Assembly: GCA_048213135.1 (NCBI GenBank)
Contig: PS015197.1
Coordinates: forward strand, 72,971-122,334
Source: Reclinomonas americana ATCC 50394
Taxonomy: Eukaryota; Jakobida; Jakobea; Jakobida
Direction: 5' to 3'
Length of the DNA stretch: 49,364 nt
The position numbers and the translations under genes were made by a program. Of the stretch, positions 44,501 to 49,364 are shown piece by piece. Positions within the stretch are counted from its first letter, which is position 1. Every line of letters begins with the position of its first letter. The notes under the pieces are model-generated. The model was not told the DNA's origin. It searched no databases and was given only the letters and a program-made list of their open reading frames with translations.

Positions 44501-47500
44501 GGTTTGATGGCATCCGTTGTGTTGTAATGTGTGCATGGTGTCAGGACTGACAGACGAGATGCAGCTCTGCTGGAGGCGATGGTGCTGAAGAAAGAACAGA
44601 TGAAGAATGAGATGGAAGAGGAGGAAGAGGAGGATGGGTCGAGGGTCGACTGGGAAGAAGATGAGGACGACGACATGGATGAAGGTGACAGGAGCAAGGT
44701 ATGGTGGGGCGCGTGCACGTTGTGACTGCAGTTCATGATGCGCATGCACAGCGACGAGGGATTGGTCCTGCGACAATGAGCAAGGACGAACAACTGATGC
44801 TGGCGAGGCTACTCGTTGCGTGTGTTTGCAGTCGAGTGTCCTTATGCGTAAATCGTCTTGCTCATTGTGTGTTCATCGCACCACCCATATATTTCATGCG
44901 AGAGCAGTGCTGCAACAGGAAAAAGATACTGGTGTCGGCTTTTGGCATCATGGCGCCGATGGTGATGGGATCCACTGTCCGTCAACATCAGCGCGTGCTT
45001 GTTCAACTCGCATGCGAGGAGTGTGGCATCCCTTCATCGAAAGCAGGCTGTCTTTCGTCGGCAGCTGTGAGCTCATTCGGCAAGAGTCTTTGCGACTTCG
45101 TCAGGACAGCGCGCTACAGGACGCCCAAGTCGGCTAATGGAGTGCTCCAGATGATGAGCGACTTCATTGAGGTGCGCAGCGTCTGTATTACTCGACCGAA
45201 TCGATCTATGTTCAACGTTAATGTATGTGTCATTATGCAGAGGAGTGAACTGCGTGGCGCTGCACTGGCGGATGCCATTGAGAAGCCACTGGTTGTGGTG
45301 GATGAACGTGGCTGTTCTGAGGTGTGGCTCTCTTGCGTTCTGTGTGCAAATGCATGCTAAATGGCGTTTTTCTCGTTCTGTGCTCCGTAAATCGAATGTC
45401 AGGAGTCGTCGCGCTTGAAGAAAAACCGTTGCAATCAACGGGCCCCTCTGCTGCCGTTCTTCACACAGGCCGTGGATGCTCTTCGCAACTGCCCTGGCCT
45501 GCAGGCCACTCTGCTTCGAGTCGGCTTTCTGTCTGAGGCTGAGATTGCTCGTGCTGTCGAGTGGTGCAGTGAACGAGGTTTGGCTGCGTGACCTTCGTCA
45601 TTGCTGCACTGTTTGTACACGTACTGACAATCTGGCACAGCTCTGAGGGAGATGGAGAAGGTGAAGAAGGAGGAGAAGAGAGAAGAAGAGCAGCGGGATG
45701 ATGACGACAGCGAGAGTGAAGATGTCGACGCGAGAGGGAATGGCAGGAGCAAGGTACGCCCGTCACTTCATTTGAATTATTCAAGAGGTGTGTATCTAAA
45801 TAATTCATGGTGTGCATGTCACAGAGCCACAACAGTGGTCCGGCGAAGTTAAACATTAACGAACAGCTGATGCTGGCGAAACTGGTTGTTGCGTGCTCTC
45901 TTCATGTCACCGACAGTGCTGTGATGAACTCCTCATTCCCACTCACCCAAGGAACATGCGAACAGGGTTGCAACAAGAAGAGGTTGCTGGTGAAGGCATT
46001 CGGCCTCATGGCACCCTTGGTTGTGGGATCCACAGTCCTCCATCATCAGCGCCTTCTCTTCCAGTTTGCCTGTGATGAATGCGGAATGCCCTCAAAGGGA
46101 CCTGGCTGTCCGTCATCCGCTGTCTTGTGTGCATTCATCAAGAGTCTTGCTAATAGTGCCAACAAGGCACGCAATAGGACGCCCAAGTCAGTGGAGGGAG
46201 TGCTGGCGAGCGTGAGCAACTTCATCGAGGTGTGTGTCTCTGTGTTGACTTTGTATTTCATTCGTGCCTGCTTGCTGATCTGACACTCATGTGCATGTGG
46301 AATCATTAGAAAAGCGGACTTCGAGAAGCCGAGCTGGTGAATGCTGTCGAGCGACCACTGATTGTGATTGACGAACGTGGCCACTCTGAGGCATGTGGAC
46401 TGTGATTGTGTGTTGTTATGTGCCGATGATATTGTCTCACTTTGTCGATTCTCGGGTCGTAGGCATCAGTCAAGCTGACGTTGAAAACCGGCAAGCAAAG
46501 TCTTCTTCTGCCATTCGTCACACAGGCCATGCAGGCTCTCCACAATTGCCCTGGCCTGCTGGCCACTCTGCTTCGAGACGCTTGCCTCTCTGAGGAAGAT
46601 ATGGAGCGTGCCGTCGAGTGGTGCAGTGAACGAGGTTTGGCTGCGTGACATTCATTGCTGCACAGTGTGTGCGTGTGCTGACAAAGAGACGACAGCTCTG
46701 AAGGAGATGGAGATGATTAAAAAAGAGAAGAAGAGAGAGGACGACGAACAGGCGGATGATGACGACTGCGAGAATGAGGACGACGACGGGGAGGGAAGCA
46801 GGAGACACGAGGTACGCCCGTCACTGCTATCTATATGATGAGACGTGAATGATGTGTGCATTTCAAACGGCATGGTTCTCAATCGCAGCGCCAGAAGAGT
46901 GGCCCTGCGAAGTTGAGCATCAACGAGCAACTTATGCTCACAAGACTACATGTTGCGTGCTGCTGTTGCCTCTCAGCTCGGCTCCTCACTCCCACTCACT
47001 CACCACACTTGCGAACAGGCATGCAACAGGAAGAAGATACTGGTGAAGGCATTCGGCCTCATGGCACCCGTGGTACTGCAATCCACAGTTCATCATCATC
47101 AGCGCCGTCTCTTCCAGCTTGCCTGTGACGAATGCGGCATGCCGTCGGAGGGACCGGGCAGTCCATCGTGTGCAGTCTTGTCTGCATTTGGCAAGAGTCT
47201 TGCCGGTAGTGCCGGCACGGCACGCAGCGACACGCCCAAGTCAGTTGAGGGTGTGCTGGCGAATGTGAGCAACTACATCGAAGTGAGTGTCGGTGTTTTG
47301 TGCTGTTTCACCATCATGGATACGCGGCTGGTGACTGACTTGAGTTCAATATATGCGGGATCATCAGAAGAGCGGTCTTCGAGAAGCTGCGCTGGTGGAT
47401 GCTGTCGAGAGACCACTGATTGTGATTGACGATCGTGGTCACTCTGAGGCATGTCTCTTGGATGTGTGGTTCTGTGAATCGATGTTAGCTTCTCACTTTG

Positions 47501-47866
47501 TGTACTCTCGCGATCGGGTGGCAGGAATCGGCAAAGTTGACTAAGTACAATAGCAAACCAAATATTCTTCTGCCGTTCGTCACGCAGACCGTACATCTGC
47601 TCCGCAACAGCCCCGGCCTGCTTGCCACTCTGCTTCGAGATGGTTGCCTTTCGAAGGCGGAGGTTGAGCGTGCTGGTGAGTGCTCCACAAGCAACAATCT
47701 GAGTGCACCTGGTATTGTTGCATGTCGTGCCACTATCAGCACTGACGAGCATGATGCAGTGCTGGGTGACGAGAAGCCGCTGAAGATGGAGGTGGTAAAG
47801 AGAGAGGAGGAGGAGGAGGAGGAGGTGGAGGAGGAGGAGGAGGAGGACGAGAACGAGGATATATAG
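41201..47866 (+). CDS. Tandem gene D: paralogue of gene A with five repeats and a frameshift in repeat 2
   Basis: Start ATG 41201, stop TAG 47864-47866. N-terminal exons: 41201-41540, 41815-41901, 41996-42045, 42129-42233, 42314-42364 (ends PPKKRKK, a strong nuclear localisation pattern) and 42456-42530. Intron 1 has (GT)n, a 20-N gap (41682-41701) and CT/TTC/TCC runs. Five repeats follow. The exon 44329-44501 is 173 nt long against 172 in its closest relative, because of one extra C near 44407 (gctcttccgcgag versus gctcttcgcgag). Translation then leaves frame and meets TGA before the intron. Downstream exons remain open in the original frame, which favours a sequencing error or a very recent mutation. 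Tail ends DENEDI. Confidence 0.7.
42621..43724 (+). repeat. Gene D repeat 1 (subtype R1)
   Basis: Exons 42621-42884, 42951-43031, 43111-43437, 43535-43579 and 43650-43724. More diverged than the other R1 copies (CDECSVPSSERSRASSAGK), and the read-through segment has FSVGVACTGV. It keeps Cys2, HHQ and Cys-x2-Cys. Confidence 0.8.
43824..44814 (+). repeat. Gene D repeat 2 (subtype R2), frameshifted
   Basis: Exons 43824-44087, 44164-44244, 44329-44501 (one extra base), 44565-44698 and 44752-44814. The usually conserved Cys2 is Tyr (RYNKKK) and HHQ is HHL, so this copy has lost two otherwise typical residues as well as its frame. Confidence 0.8.
44908..45887 (+). repeat. Gene D repeat 3 (subtype R3)
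   Basis: Exons 44908-45171, 45241-45321, 45403-45577, 45641-45753 and 45825-45887. Variants: RQHQ for HHQ and TPKSANGVL for the usual TPKSVEGVL. The third exon and linker are nearly identical to gene A repeat 3 (SSRLKKKRCNQ versus SSRLKKNRCNQ). Confidence 0.8.
45966..46951 (+). repeat. Gene D repeat 4 (subtype R4a)
   Basis: Exons 45966-46229, 46310-46390, 46463-46634, 46696-46811 and 46889-46951. It shares LSEEDMERAVEWC with gene A repeat 4. GC donor after 46390. Confidence 0.8.
47019..47866 (+). repeat. Gene D repeat 5 (terminal subtype)
   Basis: Exons 47019-47282, 47368-47448, 47525-47675 and 47760-47866. The first exon closely matches gene A repeat 6. The helical block has KLTKYNSKPN rather than KL(W/R)RGGRQN. 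GC donor after 47448. Confidence 0.8.
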
Positions 47867-48360
47867 AGCAAGCAATTCAAGGTGGCGGTAGAGGAGGAAT
47901 GGATGTGGAGAGGAAGACACTGCCGTGGATGGAAGACGGTATATCTACACCGGTGCGTGGTGAGGGAGTGAGAGTCAGGCAGAAGGGGGAATGAGAGAGG
48001 GGAGAGATTTCGCTGGGCAAGCAGCACATAGCAAGTTGTGTTTGCGGGATCAATAGAGCTTGTCGAAAGAGAAGAAGAAGACAGCAGAAACCCCAGTGCA
48101 CCAAGAGGGACACTTCTGAGCAGCAGCCTTGTGTTGTGAGGCATGCAGTTTGCATGTGAGTTTTCTCTTCAACCAGCTGACCACTGTTGTTGTCGCAGGT
48201 GGAAGAGCACGACGAGTGAATGAGGATGTAAACTGAGGACCATCATGCAACTCGCAGGGCAAATGAATGTTGCTGTCCATGCAGCCGCATGGGGGCATCC
48301 ATTTGCATCAGTGCACGGAGTATCGTCACAGTTTGTCGTAACGAGGAGTACGCTGCGGTG
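47867..48360. other. 3' flank of gene D
   Basis: It matches the 3' flanks of genes A, B and C as far as about 48300 (cagcagcagccttgtgttgtgag; gaccatcatgcaact), then leaves the conserved spacer. This marks the right edge of the duplicated unit. Confidence 0.65.
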
Positions 48361-48550
48361 ATATCATGGAAGAAGAAAAAGAAGGAGGAGAAGAAGAAGA
48401 AGGACTAGAAGAAGAGGGAGAAGAAGGAGGAGGAGGAGGAGGAGGAGAAGAAGAAGACGAAGAAGAAGGAGAAAAAGAAGGAAGAGGAGAAGAAGAAGAA
48501 AAAGAAGAAGAAGTAGAAGTACGTAGAAGAAGAAGAAGAAGAAGTGCTGC
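48361..48550 (+). repeat. GAA/GGA-rich low-complexity tract
   Basis: Polypurine tract (gaagaagaagaa, ggaggagga). A similar tract lies at 48888-49163. Both follow the same lead-in, taacgaggag(t/a)acgctgcggtgatat, so the whole unit is duplicated with a spacing of about 525 bp. Confidence 0.85.
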
Positions 48551-48551
48551 T

Positions 48552-48885
48552 TTATTGATTCTGCGGATACTCGTGCACTAGCAAGGGCGAGGCCTTGTTG
48601 CACGGCACGTGGGCAGTGGCCGTGACGACCTGGCGGTTGTCTCCCTGTGCCCACCCTCTGCTCTTCAGAGACCGCTTCAGAGGTTCTCGCCGATGTCACG
48701 TACAACTATCCGCTGGTGATGAAGTAGCGTGGTGCATCGTTGGAGTACGTCACCGCTCAGCATCGTCCACGCGGATCACGGGTTGTGGGGGAGCAACATA
48801 CGTCCTGACATTAGTCCCACCGTACATGTTGTTGACGCATGGGCAACGCCGCCAGTGTTCTTAACGAGGAGAACGCTGCGGTGAT
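48552..48885 (-). pseudogene. Minus-strand coding remnant (3' end of an unrecognised gene)
   Basis: On the minus strand, 48644-48552 reads GDNRQVVTATAHVPCNKASP then LLVHEYPQNQ and a stop, with AATAAA overlapping the stop codon. Upstream in other frames are NNMYGGTNVRTYVAPPQPVI followed by RVDDAER (about 48845-48765) and VTYSNDAPRYFITSG. They look like one protein broken by frame changes. No clean splice set joins them. I cannot name the family. It could be a decayed gene, or a live one with sequencing errors. Confidence 0.35.
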
Positions 48886-49122
48886 ATTGTGAAGGAGAAG
48901 AAGAAGAAGAAAAACAAGAAGCAGAAGGTGAATTCGAAGGAGAAAAATAAGGAGGTGGAAGAGGAGGAGGAGAAGGAGGAGGGGAAGAAGAAGAACAAGA
49001 ACAAGAAGAGGAAGAAGAAGTACATAGAAGAAGAACAAGAACAAGAAGAAGAAGAACAGAAGAAGAAGAACAAGAAGAAGAATAAGAAGAAGAAGAACAA
49101 GAAGAACAAGAAGAACAAGAAC

Positions 49123-49153
<31 letters not shown>

Positions 49154-49364
49154 AGAAGAAGAAATGCTTTTGAATCTGCGGATACCCCTGCACAAGCACT
49201 CAGCATATCACGGGATGGTAAGTAGACAGACTTACGTCCTGTCAAATAGTCCCACTGTCGTACTGGTCCTCTCTCTCTCTCTCCCCTTGTTGACACGCAT
49301 GGGCAACGCCGCCAGTGTTCTCTCCTCCTCCTCCTCCTCCTCCTCCTCCTCTTCCTCCTCCTCC
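48842..49364. repeat. Second, shortened copy of the 48.3-48.9 kb unit with GAA tract
   Basis: gcatgggcaacgccgccagtgtt occurs at about 48838 and 49299. The reverse-complement coding remnant is present again at about 49172-49300, but with an internal deletion (only a VLVQGYPQIQ-like end is left) and an inserted CT run. The window ends in a (TCC)n run. Confidence 0.7.
48888..49163 (+). repeat. GAA/AAG-rich low-complexity tract
   Basis: About 275 bp of almost pure purine with only A, G and a few C. Translated frames are poly-Lys/Glu on the plus strand and poly-Phe/Leu/Ser on the minus strand, and are not evidence for a gene. Confidence 0.9.

Noticed and set aside
48361-49173. Plus-strand Glu/Lys-rich and minus-strand Phe/Leu-rich open frames
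   Set aside because: They are translations of GAA/AAG simple repeats, with no start context, splice sites or complex sequence.

Overview
The window is a draft eukaryotic nuclear scaffold. It has spliced genes with short introns (mostly about 45-110 nt), many CT/GA, GT, GAA and GGA microsatellites, and assembly gaps, including several 20-N runs that look like gaps of unknown size. The style (dense short introns, moderately GC-rich exons, pyrimidine-rich intergenic DNA) fits an intron-rich unicellular eukaryote. I cannot name the lineage from sequence alone. No bacterial operons, tRNA, rRNA, CRISPR array or recognisable transposon was seen.

Left part (1-15.7 kb). A minus-strand gene, about 0.8-6.3 kb, is read from splice-consistent exons. 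Its C-terminal exons carry a nucleotide-diphospho-sugar transferase-like domain with a DxD motif; its upstream exons are not recognised. About 6.3-8.7 kb is a divergent, repeat-filled spacer with a ~298-bp and a ~150-bp tandem repeat and a short inverted repeat. A plus-strand gene, about 8.7-15.65 kb and interrupted by three large gaps, encodes a Ser/Pro-rich coiled-coil protein with one possible membrane segment. Its introns contain several minisatellites, including a telomere-like TTGAGGG tract.

Right part (15.7-48 kb). This is the main content: four head-to-tail paralogous genes (here A-D), each about 6-8 kb with about 30 exons. Each encodes an N-terminal Ser/Asp-rich region with a PPKKKKK/PPKKRKK-type nuclear localisation signal. 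This is followed by 5 (B, C, D) or 6 (A) copies of a ~235-residue repeat split over five exons at conserved positions and phases. A repeat holds an 88-residue block (Cys...His-His-Gln...Cys-x2-Cys), a 27-residue block ending in a PLIVVDERG-type strand, a helical ~57-residue block, an acidic linker and a short DEQLMLxRL segment. Every gene ends in a Glu/Asp tail. I do not recognise the family. Repeats at the same position in different genes resemble each other more than their neighbours do, so the internal array is older than the gene duplication. Three of the four genes are imperfect in this assembly: B holds a 292-bp contig in the wrong orientation, C lacks exon 1 and most of repeat 2, and D has a 1-nt frameshift.

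The three intergenic spacers are near copies of each other. After gene D (48-49.4 kb) lie GAA-rich tracts and decayed, duplicated minus-strand coding fragments.
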